Part shown: piece after piece, positions 1 to 6,780 of the stretch
Layout of the letters: each line of letters opens with the position of its first letter
Numbering within the stretch: the stretch's first letter is position 1
The notes under the pieces: generated by a model
What the model was told of the DNA's origin: nothing
Database searches by the model: none
What the model saw: only the letters and a program-made list of their open reading frames with translations
Source: Minisyncoccota bacterium
GTDB lineage: Bacteria; Patescibacteriota; Minisyncoccia; UBA6257; JAAZHW01
Assembly: GCA_028696375.1 (NCBI GenBank)
Contig: JAQVHD010000020.1
Span: 1-8,533, forward strand
Direction of reading: 5' to 3'
DNA: 8,533 nucleotides
Program-made: the position numbers and the translations under genes

Positions 1-249
1 GATACTATCAACAACTAAATGCGAAATATTAGGATTTATATCAAATAAATGTCCCATTTCCCTTAACCCATGTCCATAGGCATTGCTTTTTAACACCGCT
101 GCTAAATGGGGTATTTTGAAAGTTTTTTTAAAAAATTCGATGTTTTGATTCAGTTGATGAGAGTTAATTTCTATCCGTAAAAGATTACGACTCGGATCGT
201 AATGTCGAAAATTTTCTTTTATTTCTCGCATTAATGAAATAAAATGCAT
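1..249 (-). CDS. alr: Alanine racemase, N-terminal part (cut by window edge)
   Basis: This is a PLP enzyme that interconverts L- and D-alanine to supply D-Ala for peptidoglycan; it acts in the cytoplasm. The 83 visible residues contain LRIEINSHQLNQNI (about 25-38), which matches the first beta strand and helix of the family's barrel. They also contain AVLKSNAYGHG (about 52-62), the signature in which the lysine binds PLP. The downstream LVVDSI fits the next strand, where the family often has VDS. The frame stays open to the edge, so about three quarters of the enzyme lies outside. I chose the ATG at 249 because TATAAT lies 9 nt before it. An alternative is a TTG at 279, 8 nt after a perfect GGAGG (288-292), which would add 10 residues. 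Either way there are about 20 residues before the usual family start. The family call is secure; the start is not. Confidence 0.87.
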   Translation of the reverse strand, partial: MHFISLMREIKENFRHYDPSRNLLRIEINSHQLNQNIEFFKKTFKIPHLAAVLKSNAYGHGLREMGHLFDINPNISHLVVDSI

Positions 250-258
250 ATCACAGTT

Positions 259-285
259 ATTATAAAACAAACAATTCAAAATCAA
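259..285 (-). promoter_or_regulatory. Candidate promoter of alr
   Basis: On the minus strand a perfect TATAAT (264 to 259) ends 9 nt before the ATG at 249. A TTGATT (285 to 280, four of six matches to TTGACA) lies 15 nt upstream, which is short of the preferred 17. If used, transcription would start only a few bases before the ATG. This conflicts with the alternative TTG start at 279, so only one of the two models can be right. Confidence 0.3.
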
Positions 286-394
286 AACCTCCAGCAAATA
301 AAACTAGGCGTAAATTTTCTATAAAAATTAATTTTTGAAAAGCTTGTTTGAAGTTACGAATTTAATAATTATCTGAAGGAAGAAATTTTAATTG

Positions 395-1381
395 TTAGAA
401 TAATTGCATTTTTAGTTGATCTTGGATATCCTTGATGCGTTCTTGTAATATTTTTATCTGATTTCTTATCTCTTCTTCTAAATTATTTTGGTTCTGTGTT
501 TTTTCGAGCTCCATTTTTTTGTTAAAAAACGGCCTGCCATCATTTCCTATAATAATTTGATCGGCATTAAAAGTAACTCCGTCTTTGTTCCAGACCCCTC
601 GCACAATAGCCCGTTCGCCATCCTTTAAATCATTAAATGTGATAGGAGTCGAAGTGCTTCGCGGACAATTAACAGGCGGATAAATCATTATACAGGCCAT
701 GGCTTCTGCCTGATTAATTTTAGTATCATCGCTGACAAAAACTTTAACCGAACCGCTATTTTCTGTCAGAAGTGTAAAAGTATTATCAATGGGATTCCTA
801 ATGATTCCTCCCAAAACACTTACATTTTTTTGAAGAGAAATGTTGCGCACTGTTTCTGCCTGAATTAAATGCCTATTATCCTGATTGAGAAAACCGTAAA
901 CATTAACAACATCTCCAACAACAAAATCATCTAGTTGGGCAGGCGTCCATTGGTAACGTAAAGTTTTAGCCCGGCTTAAATCAACCTCGTAATCAATATC
1001 AAAAATCTTTACCTTCAAATAATTATCAGCCACAGATGTGACAATGGCTGCCTTTATGGAAATTTCTACCTCTCCATTTTTTTCAACATTAGGACAACCG
1101 CCTACAAATTTACAAATACTCCTTCCTTTTATTTCATTAATAACAAGGGATTGTTTAAGATCTTTATCATTAATATATTTTATATTGATCGGAAGAACGG
1201 TGGGGATGGGCATAAACGTAGGAGTGATTATTTTTGAGGAATTAGTAGTTAAATTTTCACTCGGCACAATCGTCGGCGTCGTTTCTAAAACAGACTCTTG
1301 AGCTTGAATTTTAAAATTAATGCCACTAAAACTTACTAGCGTTAAAATAATGATTAAAGATAAAAATGTTTCTTTTTGCAT
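395..1381 (-). CDS. Exported protein with two DUF5666-like modules and C-terminal coiled coil
   Basis: The function is unknown. The 328-residue protein starts with a clear signal peptide or anchor: MQKE, then the hydrophobic FLSLIIILTLVSFSG, then a possible cleavage site near IQA-Q (residue 27). A Ser/Thr/Pro-rich linker follows (about 30-65). Two beta-rich modules come next, about 107-180 and 187-278. Each ends in a recurring pattern of the form GD-x-V-x-V-x-G, a turn, then A-x-x-(I/V), as in DUF5666-type OB-like domains. Four cysteines form two close pairs (90/96 and 230/239), possible disulfides outside the membrane. The tail (about 288-328) is charged and Leu/Ile-patterned, a likely coiled coil. 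The frame is open up to 1468, but that longer start would put an arginine-rich stretch and a second hydrophobic patch before the signal peptide and would run through the mapped promoter, so I prefer the ATG at 1381. It is divergent from the CAP gene. Confidence 0.8.
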   Translation of the reverse strand: MQKETFLSLIIILTLVSFSGINFKIQAQESVLETTPTIVPSENLTTNSSKIITPTFMPIPTVLPINIKYINDKDLKQSLVINEIKGRSICKFVGGCPNVEKNGEVEISIKAAIVTSVADNYLKVKIFDIDYEVDLSRAKTLRYQWTPAQLDDFVVGDVVNVYGFLNQDNRHLIQAETVRNISLQKNVSVLGGIIRNPIDNTFTLLTENSGSVKVFVSDDTKINQAEAMACIMIYPPVNCPRSTSTPITFNDLKDGERAIVRGVWNKDGVTFNADQIIIGNDGRPFFNKKMELEKTQNQNNLEEEIRNQIKILQERIKDIQDQLKMQLF

Positions 1382-1418
1382 AAATAAATTCCAAATTATA
1401 GTCAGGTCGACCAATTCT

Positions 1419-1446
1419 ATTATACAAATTTTACAAAAAAAGCCAA
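1419..1446 (-). promoter_or_regulatory. Promoter of the DUF5666-like gene
   Basis: On the minus strand TTGGCT (1446 to 1441, four of six) lies 16 nt before a perfect TATAAT (1424 to 1419). The expected transcription start is near 1412, giving a 5' leader of about 30 nt to the ATG at 1381. A second TATAAT (1400 to 1395) lies closer to the gene but has no good -35. The palindrome GGTCGACC (1405-1412) overlaps the predicted start point and could be an operator. Confidence 0.5.
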
Positions 1447-1457
1447 ACTGTCTTCTT

Positions 1458-1469
1458 CTTGCCGGCAAG
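1458..1469. promoter_or_regulatory. 12-bp perfect palindrome between divergent promoters
   Basis: CTTGCCGGCAAG is its own reverse complement. It lies 11 nt from the -35 box of the leftward promoter (ends 1446) and 11 nt from the -35 box of the rightward promoter (starts 1481), so its centre is the centre of the divergent region. It is GC-rich in an AT-rich spacer. It could be a shared operator or a dispersed palindromic repeat; no binding protein can be named from the sequence. Confidence 0.4.
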
Positions 1470-1480
1470 TGGCCTTCTTA

Positions 1481-1509
1481 TTGCTAATTGATATAAAATA
1501 TGGTATAAT
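1481..1509 (+). promoter_or_regulatory. Promoter of the CAP-domain gene (leaderless type)
   Basis: TTGCTA (1481-1486, four of six) is followed after 17 nt by a perfect TATAAT (1504-1509). A TG one base before the hexamer makes an extended -10 (TGGTATAAT). Only 8 nt separate the -10 from the ATG at 1518, so transcription should begin at or within about 2 nt of the start codon. There is no room for a Shine-Dalgarno sequence. This is the best sigma-70-type promoter in the window. Confidence 0.65.
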
Positions 1510-1517
1510 ATAAATAT

Positions 1518-2501
1518 ATGGCTGAGGTATTAACGAAAAAATTCTTTGATTATTTTATTCCTAATACTGAAAATCAATTTCAGCCTCATTTTCTTCAACC
1601 TAAAACCGCTTCTATCATTTTCGTTACCGTCATTATTATTGAAAATCTCTTTTTCTTTCTCTCTTATTATCTTATCCCGTCCTCTACTTTTTTAGCTAAT
1701 TTAGCAAAGGAAAGTATTATTGAATACACTAATTTAAACCGGGCTCAATCCTCCCTACCCGAGTTAAAAATTAATCCTCTTTTATCTAAAGCCGCTCAGT
1801 TAAAAGCAGAAGATATGGCAGCCAAAGGATATTTTAGTCATGTTTCGCCTGATAATATTACTCCGTGGGATTGGTTGAAAAAAGTTAATTACAATTACTC
1901 TTATGCAGGGGAAAATTTAGCTCTAAATTTTACTGATTCTGAAGAGGTGGTGAAAACGTGGCTTAATTCAGAGGCTCATCGACAAAATATTTTAAATTCT
2001 TATTTCACTGAAATAGGTATTGGGATCGCAAAAGGCACTTATGAAAATCAGCCGGCTATTTTTATTGTTCAACTATTTGGAACGCCCGAAACCCAAGCGA
2101 TCGAAACTACCGCCTATAAAGCTTCGGCTATCTCTGAAGAAACTCTTGTACCATCGCCACTTTATAAAGAGACTCCTCATCAATCACCGTCACATCTTCA
2201 AACACTTGCTCCGACAATAACGGCCGCTGCGCCATCTGTCAAATCCGCAAATGTTGTTGCGGAAAATTCCTCTTCGTTTTCTGTTTTCCAAAAAATACTT
2301 AGCAATCCTAAACAAACCACGAATGTTATTCTAATTTTCTTTGCCCTTATTATTATTGTCGCTCTAATACTTCAAATTTTTGTTCACATTAGAATTCAAT
2401 TTCCTCTCTTAATTATGAATGGGGTCTTGCTTCTTATCGTCGTTGCCTCTGCCCTTTGGATCAATAATCTCCTTTTTGGTATTTGGCCTCATATTATTTA
2501 A
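1518..2501 (+). CDS. Membrane-anchored CAP (SCP/PR-1-like) domain protein
   Basis: The 327-residue protein has a hydrophobic segment at about 31-54, a CAP domain at about 66-190, a Pro/Ser/Thr-rich linker at about 191-262, and two further membrane segments at about 267-288 and 296-320. The CAP core is well preserved: LNRAQ near 73, GYFSHVSP with His108, YAGENLA with Glu132, SEAHRQNIL with Glu152 and His154, then IGIGIA and IFIVQLFG. These are the family's conserved His/Glu cleft residues. Bacterial CAP proteins act outside the membrane; proposed roles include wall association, lipid binding and proteolysis, and which applies here cannot be told. The domain lies between two membrane anchors, so it probably faces outward as a tethered loop. 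This architecture is typical of Patescibacteria. The start is fixed by the leaderless promoter 8 nt upstream. The gene is single and convergent with the exporter operon. Confidence 0.9.
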   Translation: MAEVLTKKFFDYFIPNTENQFQPHFLQPKTASIIFVTVIIIENLFFFLSYYLIPSSTFLANLAKESIIEYTNLNRAQSSLPELKINPLLSKAAQLKAEDMAAKGYFSHVSPDNITPWDWLKKVNYNYSYAGENLALNFTDSEEVVKTWLNSEAHRQNILNSYFTEIGIGIAKGTYENQPAIFIVQLFGTPETQAIETTAYKASAISEETLVPSPLYKETPHQSPSHLQTLAPTITAAAPSVKSANVVAENSSSFSVFQKILSNPKQTTNVILIFFALIIIVALILQIFVHIRIQFPLLIMNGVLLLIVVASALWINNLLFGIWPHII

Positions 2502-2521
2502 AAAATACGCTCAAAACAAAC

Positions 2522-2539
2522 AAACACCGTCGGGTGTTT
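2522..2539. terminator. Probable bidirectional terminator hairpin
   Basis: AAACACC (2522-2528), loop GTCG, then GGTGTTT (2533-2539) form a perfect 7-bp stem between two convergent genes, 21 nt after the CAP stop and 49 nt after the permease stop. On the minus strand the stem is followed by the T-rich GTTTGTTTTG. On the plus strand its 3' arm ends in TTT, and a run of six T lies further on (2569-2574) behind a weak GGAT/ATCC stem. It most likely ends both transcripts, with the better tail for the minus-strand operon. Confidence 0.55.
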
Positions 2540-2587
2540 CTAAGCAAACCGCGCGGGATTGTTTATCCTTTTTTAACTCGCAAAATT

Positions 2588-3808
2588 TTACTCATAGCGC
2601 AAGGCTTGAATAGGATTCAAAGCCGCTGCTTTTTTAGCAGGCCAGTATCCAAAAATAATCCCAATAAGCGAGGAAACTCCACAAGCTAATAAAATTGAAG
2701 GTAAAGTAATCTGAGTAGGTAAATTAGCAAAGACTTTAACGGCATATGACAAGGCCCAACCAAAGGTAATGCCGATTATTCCCCCAATAAAACTGAGGAA
2801 TACCGCCTCTGTCAAAAACTGGAGAGTAATTTCTTTGTTTTTCGCTCCAATGGCTTTACGTAATCCTATCTCTTTAATTCGTTCATTCACCATTGTCATC
2901 ATCATATTCATAATCCCAATACCTCCCACAAGAAGGGAAATACCAGCAATTGAAGCTAAAAGAATGGTCATTGTATCAGTAATAGATGATGTGGTGGCTA
3001 AAATATCTTCCTGAGTAACAACTGTAAAATCTACCTGCGACGAATCCGAAATATTGTGTCGCTGCATCAACAAATCAGTAATGGCTGTTTTTGCTGAATT
3101 AATTAATTTATCGCTTTGAGCTTGAGCATAAATAGCTAACACATATTTACTGCTTCCTGTAATAAAACGCTGAGCAGTAGTAAAAGGAATTAAAACTTGA
3201 TCATCAACCAACGATAAGGCCCCTCCTTTTGACTGCATTACACCAATTACTCTAAAAATAATACCATTAATTTTAATAGTGCTTCCCACTGGATTACTAC
3301 CTTCTCCAAAAAGATCATCACGAGTAAGTGAACCTAAAACAGCCACTTTTGCTGATTTCGTCAGATCTTCGTCAGTAAAAAAGAATCCCGCTTCCATCTT
3401 GACATTTTGAATATTGGCATAAGAAGGATAAACGCCCATGATTTGAGTATTGGTATTGCTCGTCTTCGATATTACCTGAGCGCGACGTGTCACAATTGGA
3501 GATACATTAGCCACATAAGGAATTTCCTCTTTAATTGCCTTCGCATCATCCAACGTAAGACTTTGGGCAGTTCCTCGACCTTGAGAAATCGGAGAAAAAT
3601 TCCGTTGCATGCCTGGCGTTATATAAATCATATTCGTTCCCATTGATTGTAATCGCTCTTCGATATTAGTTTTTGATCCACTGCCAATGGAAATCATTCC
3701 TATAACTGAACCAATACCAATAACAATACCTAAAATGGTTAGGCCTGATCGCAGCTTATTAGATAAAATAGCAGTTGTTGTTTCGTGGAAAAGATCAGAA
3801 ATTAACAT
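2588..3808 (-). CDS. MacB/FtsX-type ABC transporter permease
   Basis: This is the membrane subunit of a mechanotransmission-type ABC exporter. The 406 residues show the family layout. A first membrane helix at about 22-44 follows the cytoplasmic start with NKLRSGLTILGIVIG. A large extracytoplasmic core (MacB_PCD type) spans about 45-275 and includes SLTLDDAKAI and VAVLG. An FtsX domain follows with three helices at about 281-305, 335-357 and 367-389. The coupling helix region has NERIKEIGLRKAIGAK (about 308-323), and the end reads PAKKAAALNPIQALRYE, both hallmarks of MacB/YknZ permeases. The length is normal. The gene lies 5 bp after the ATPase gene and is last in the operon. MacB works with MacA and TolC in diderms. 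Here no TolC-like gene is present, so a single-membrane YknXYZ-like exporter is the better model. The substrate is unknown. Confidence 0.93.
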   Translation of the reverse strand: MLISDLFHETTTAILSNKLRSGLTILGIVIGIGSVIGMISIGSGSKTNIEERLQSMGTNMIYITPGMQRNFSPISQGRGTAQSLTLDDAKAIKEEIPYVANVSPIVTRRAQVISKTSNTNTQIMGVYPSYANIQNVKMEAGFFFTDEDLTKSAKVAVLGSLTRDDLFGEGSNPVGSTIKINGIIFRVIGVMQSKGGALSLVDDQVLIPFTTAQRFITGSSKYVLAIYAQAQSDKLINSAKTAITDLLMQRHNISDSSQVDFTVVTQEDILATTSSITDTMTILLASIAGISLLVGGIGIMNMMMTMVNERIKEIGLRKAIGAKNKEITLQFLTEAVFLSFIGGIIGITFGWALSYAVKVFANLPTQITLPSILLACGVSSLIGIIFGYWPAKKAAALNPIQALRYE

Positions 3809-3813
3809 ATAAT

Positions 3814-4533
3814 TTATTCTTTCATCTCTTGAATTTCTTTAGACTCTTTTCGAGTTTTATCTTCAACGATTTCTCCATCTTTCAAAGAAATAATTCTTTC
3901 AGCTTGTTCCGCAATATAAAGCTCATGAGTCACAAGAAGAATTGTACGACCCTTTTGATGAAGATCTTGAAATGTGGCTAAAATTTTTTCTCCTGTTTTA
4001 CTATCAAGGTTACCCGTTGGTTCATCGGCAAGAATCAAACTAGGATCATTGACGAGAGCGCGGGCAATGGCAGCTCGCTGCATCATTCCGCCAGATAATT
4101 GATTGGGAAAATGATGCCAAAATTCTTTAGGAAAAGCTGCCTCTTCCAAACTTCTCGCTGCTATTTTCTCTCTTTCTTTTTTAGGAACTTGAGCATAAAC
4201 CAACGGCAGCATCACATTTTCCATAACAGAAATACGCCCCAATAAATTAAATTGTTGAAAAATAAATCCTATTTTTGTTTTTCTAATATCTGCCAACTCA
4301 TCATCAGTACAGTGAGAGATATCACGTCCATCCAGAAAATATTCTCCAGACGTCGGCTTATCAAGACAGCCTAAAATATGCATCAGGGTGGACTTGCCCG
4401 ATCCTGATGGTCCAATGATTGATATAAATTCACCACTCGCAATACTGAAATTAATATTTTTCAAGGCAACTGTTTCTACCACCCCTCCATAAATTTTTGA
4501 TAAATTTTTTACCTTAATAGTGGTTTTATTCAT
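3814..4533 (-). CDS. MacB/LolD-type ABC transporter ATPase
   Basis: This is the cytoplasmic ATP-hydrolysing subunit that partners the FtsX-type permease encoded 5 bp downstream. All motifs are visible in 239 residues: aromatic A-loop Tyr15, Walker A GPSGSGKST (41-49), Q-loop FQQFNLL (Gln93/94), ABC signature LSGGM (146-150), Walker B LILADEP with Glu171, D-loop NLDS (175-178) and H-loop His203 in VTHE. IGFIFQQFNLL and EPTGNLDSKTGE are typical of the MacB/LolD/FtsE group. One oddity is that the fifth signature residue is Met instead of the usual Gln (LSGGMMQR for LSGGQQQR). The gene starts 4 bp after the adaptor stop. A GGAGG (4545-4549), which also encodes the adaptor's last glycines, lies 11 nt before the ATG and may act as its ribosome binding site, suggesting translational coupling. 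Confidence 0.95.
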   Translation of the reverse strand: MNKTTIKVKNLSKIYGGVVETVALKNINFSIASGEFISIIGPSGSGKSTLMHILGCLDKPTSGEYFLDGRDISHCTDDELADIRKTKIGFIFQQFNLLGRISVMENVMLPLVYAQVPKKEREKIAARSLEEAAFPKEFWHHFPNQLSGGMMQRAAIARALVNDPSLILADEPTGNLDSKTGEKILATFQDLHQKGRTILLVTHELYIAEQAERIISLKDGEIVEDKTRKESKEIQEMKE

Positions 4534-4537
4534 AATA

Positions 4538-6232
4538 TTAAAAACCTCCGGGCATTCTCATTTGAGGCATATTACCTGAAGCACTACCGCCAGTGTTCCG
4601 CTGGTAAAGATTATTCGATCGCAAAAGATTGGTTCCACTCGTGGATGTAGAAACAGTACTAATAATGATTGATTCTCCCTCATTAAGACCACTGACAATT
4701 TCTACCTTGGAATCTGTTTCTAATCCAATTTCTACTGGCCGCATTTCTACTGTTCCATCTGATTTTAATACTCGTACAAAATATTTATTATTCTGGTTTT
4801 TGAGTGCAACGCGTGAAATCGCTAAAACATTCGGCTTAGTAGCAACAATAATTTCTACTGTCGCACTCATTCCTGGTTTTATTCTTTCATCCATTTTGTC
4901 AAGAAGCACTTTCGCTCCATAGCTAACCACTCCTTGAGAAACGATCCCTACTACATCCATATCTACTACTCTTCCTGTTAGCATAACGTTATCTAAGGCA
5001 TCAAATGTAATATTGGCTTTTTGCCCAATTTCTACTTGAGCAGCATCGGTTTCCGTTAAACTAATGTCTATCATAAATTGTTGAGAAATGAGTGTTGCCA
5101 AATTGGTACTGGAAGAAACATTATCTCCTACATGAATACCTTCTGTTACATTGCCTAAAATTCCATCAAATGGCGCGGTTAATGTGTAGTCGGCCAGTTT
5201 ATCCAAAGCAGTTTTTAAATTGCGTTCCGCCTTATCTACAGCAGTTTGTTGATCGCTAAGATCAAAATCAGCGTTAATTAAATTTTCTTTTGCTGTTTGA
5301 ATATTGTTTTTAATAGTATCAATTTGCCTAAACAAGTCACTGGTGATATTGAAATAGCTTGTTAAAATTTCATCTTGATCATCAACTAATGACGGGTATT
5401 GCAATTTCATTTCTGTCATGGAATCTTTGTATAAATGAACAATGTTTAAGGCAGCTCGAACAGCATCATTAATATTTTTCAGTGCCTCATAAGTCAAATT
5501 AACGGCTTGCTCAATATCTTGAGTATTACTATAGTAAGTCAGATTGTTAGATTTATAATTAGCGGCAGCAATATCATAACTGGATTTTGCTAGATGATAA
5601 GCTTCCCGGGTGGCTTCACTATATTGCAAAGCTGATTTGTTATAAAGAACCAAGCTTTTTCCATAATAGTCAACGTTATCATCATTAGAGCTTAGATCGT
5701 TTTGAAATAGCAAATCATACAAGTTGGTAATAATATTAGGGATTGTGCTTGTAAAGATAGCAGGTAAATCATCAACTGCCTTTTGATAAGCTGTAGTAAG
5801 ATCTTTTTGCCTCTTTGCTTTAATAGATTCGATGCTTCCCTCATTTGTGGCTAAGCCTTTCATTTTAGACAACTCTCGTTTTGCATTATCAAGAGCGATC
5901 TGTGCATCCCGCACAGCATTTCGAGCGTCATCATCTTTAATCTTTAGAAGTATTTCGCCCTCTTTTACAATCTTCCCGTTGGCTAAATTGATATAAGTGA
6001 TCTCTCCTGAAACCTTTGGAGTTAGGGTGACTTTATTTTGGGCAGTTGTTTGCCCAGTGACGAAAATGCTATTGATTAAATCGGTTCGTTCAACCTTAGC
6101 CGTTATATAATTAGGCGTTGGGTTTTTTGAAAAAACCGGCTTTAACAAAAAATAACCCCCTACTAAAATAACAAGAATAATAATAACTGTTATTGCTTTG
6201 TGAGTCTTTAAAAAATGAAAGAATTTTTTCAT
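4538..6232 (-). CDS. HlyD/RND-type periplasmic adaptor with enlarged hairpin region
   Basis: This is the membrane-fusion subunit of the exporter, anchored in the cytoplasmic membrane and reaching outward. Its 564 residues comprise a membrane helix (about 13-31); the first lipoyl half (about 66-98, VTLTPKVSGEI then VKEGEILLKI); a long mostly helical region (about 102-347); the second lipoyl half (about 350-384, YTLTAPFDGILGNV then VGDNVSSS); a beta-barrel (about 386-465, with RIKPGMSATVEI); and a membrane-proximal domain (about 466-530, with VEIVSGLNEGESII). The tail is low-complexity and rich in Ser, Gly and Met. MacA-like proteins usually have about 380 residues with about 100 in the hairpin. 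Here about 245 residues sit between the lipoyl halves, including a Tyr/Asn/Asp-rich middle (about 155-325) that does not look like simple coiled coil. It lies 35 bp after the 170-residue gene and 4 bp before the ATPase gene. Confidence 0.92.
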   Translation of the reverse strand: MKKFFHFLKTHKAITVIIILVILVGGYFLLKPVFSKNPTPNYITAKVERTDLINSIFVTGQTTAQNKVTLTPKVSGEITYINLANGKIVKEGEILLKIKDDDARNAVRDAQIALDNAKRELSKMKGLATNEGSIESIKAKRQKDLTTAYQKAVDDLPAIFTSTIPNIITNLYDLLFQNDLSSNDDNVDYYGKSLVLYNKSALQYSEATREAYHLAKSSYDIAAANYKSNNLTYYSNTQDIEQAVNLTYEALKNINDAVRAALNIVHLYKDSMTEMKLQYPSLVDDQDEILTSYFNITSDLFRQIDTIKNNIQTAKENLINADFDLSDQQTAVDKAERNLKTALDKLADYTLTAPFDGILGNVTEGIHVGDNVSSSTNLATLISQQFMIDISLTETDAAQVEIGQKANITFDALDNVMLTGRVVDMDVVGIVSQGVVSYGAKVLLDKMDERIKPGMSATVEIIVATKPNVLAISRVALKNQNNKYFVRVLKSDGTVEMRPVEIGLETDSKVEIVSGLNEGESIIISTVSTSTSGTNLLRSNNLYQRNTGGSASGNMPQMRMPGGF

Positions 6233-6267
6233 AGTTATTTATAAGCGATTTGTAAAATCATTATTTC

Positions 6268-6780
6268 CTACAACCGTGGACCTTCTAATCGTTGATCGGT
6301 CGGTGGCTGAGGGACGACTCTTATTAATTTAGCCTCGATTTGGCCTTCGCTATTATCATCACCAATAACCACTACATAATCACCTGCCTTGAGCTCAGAA
6401 ATATTTATCCTTTCTTGCCATTTTTCGATAATAGTTTCTGGAGAAATAATAATTACTTTTTCAGCTTCTTTTTCGCCTTTTATAATTAGAGAGGGTTCCC
6501 CGGAATCATCCTCTTTATCAATCTTAATGATTGTTCCTACTGCGCCATGAGATTTCATAAACATCTCATCGTTAAAAATTTTCATCCACCGATCCATCAC
6601 CTCGTTCCGAGGCCTTATAAAATTAGGAGCATAATGTTCTGCCCAACGACAAGAAAAAGCTGCTTTTTTAGAACCGACAATTATCCCTACTTTAAAAATA
6701 AGAAGGGCTATTATTAGGCCACCAATAATGCTAATGATAATTTTAAATGTTTTTGAATTGGCTAAATCTTCTAATTTCAT
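6268..6780 (-). CDS. Single-pass membrane protein with DUF5666-like module
   Basis: The function is unknown. The 170-residue protein has one membrane helix at about 13-36 (FKIIISIIGGLIIALLIFK onward) and no obvious cleavage site, so it is probably anchored with the C-terminus outside. A short stretch with the aromatic CRWAEHYAPNF (44-54) leads to a beta-rich module at about 80-156: GAVGTIIKID, then LIIKG, VIIISPETII, LKAGDYVVVIG and IEAKLIRVV. This order is the DUF5666/OB-like pattern also seen in the 328-residue exported protein at 395-1381. The ATG overlaps the stop of the preceding gene as ATGA (6777-6780), which fixes the start and implies translational coupling. Its place between the sigma/membrane pair and the exporter suggests a sensor or accessory subunit. 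That is inference. Confidence 0.82.
   Translation of the reverse strand: MKLEDLANSKTFKIIISIIGGLIIALLIFKVGIIVGSKKAAFSCRWAEHYAPNFIRPRNEVMDRWMKIFNDEMFMKSHGAVGTIIKIDKEDDSGEPSLIIKGEKEAEKVIIISPETIIEKWQERINISELKAGDYVVVIGDDNSEGQIEAKLIRVVPQPPTDQRLEGPRL

Noticed and set aside
323..336. AT-only palindrome AAAAATTAATTTTT between the DUF5666-like gene and alr
   Set aside because: Such palindromes are expected by chance in AT-rich spacers; there is no GC stem for a terminator and no good -35/-10 pair at it.
1038..1301. Open frame on the plus strand inside the DUF5666-like gene
   Set aside because: It is antisense to a well-supported coding region, has no promoter or ribosome binding site, and shows no domain-like pattern.
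1382..1468. Longer N-terminus of the DUF5666-like gene starting at 1468
   Set aside because: It would place an arginine-rich stretch and an extra hydrophobic patch before an already complete signal peptide, and it overlaps the predicted promoter and most of the divergent intergenic region.
2419..2689. Two overlapping plus-strand frames running from the CAP gene end across the terminator
   Set aside because: Both overlap the CAP gene, pass through the hairpin, and one enters the permease gene antisense; the peptide sequences look random.
2769..3981. Plus-strand open frames antisense to the permease and ATPase genes
   Set aside because: They mirror the hydrophobic codons of the real genes on the other strand and have no start signals.
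4629..4922. Plus-strand open frame antisense to the adaptor C-terminus
   Set aside because: The opposite strand carries clear adaptor motifs such as RIKPGMSATVEI; this frame has none.
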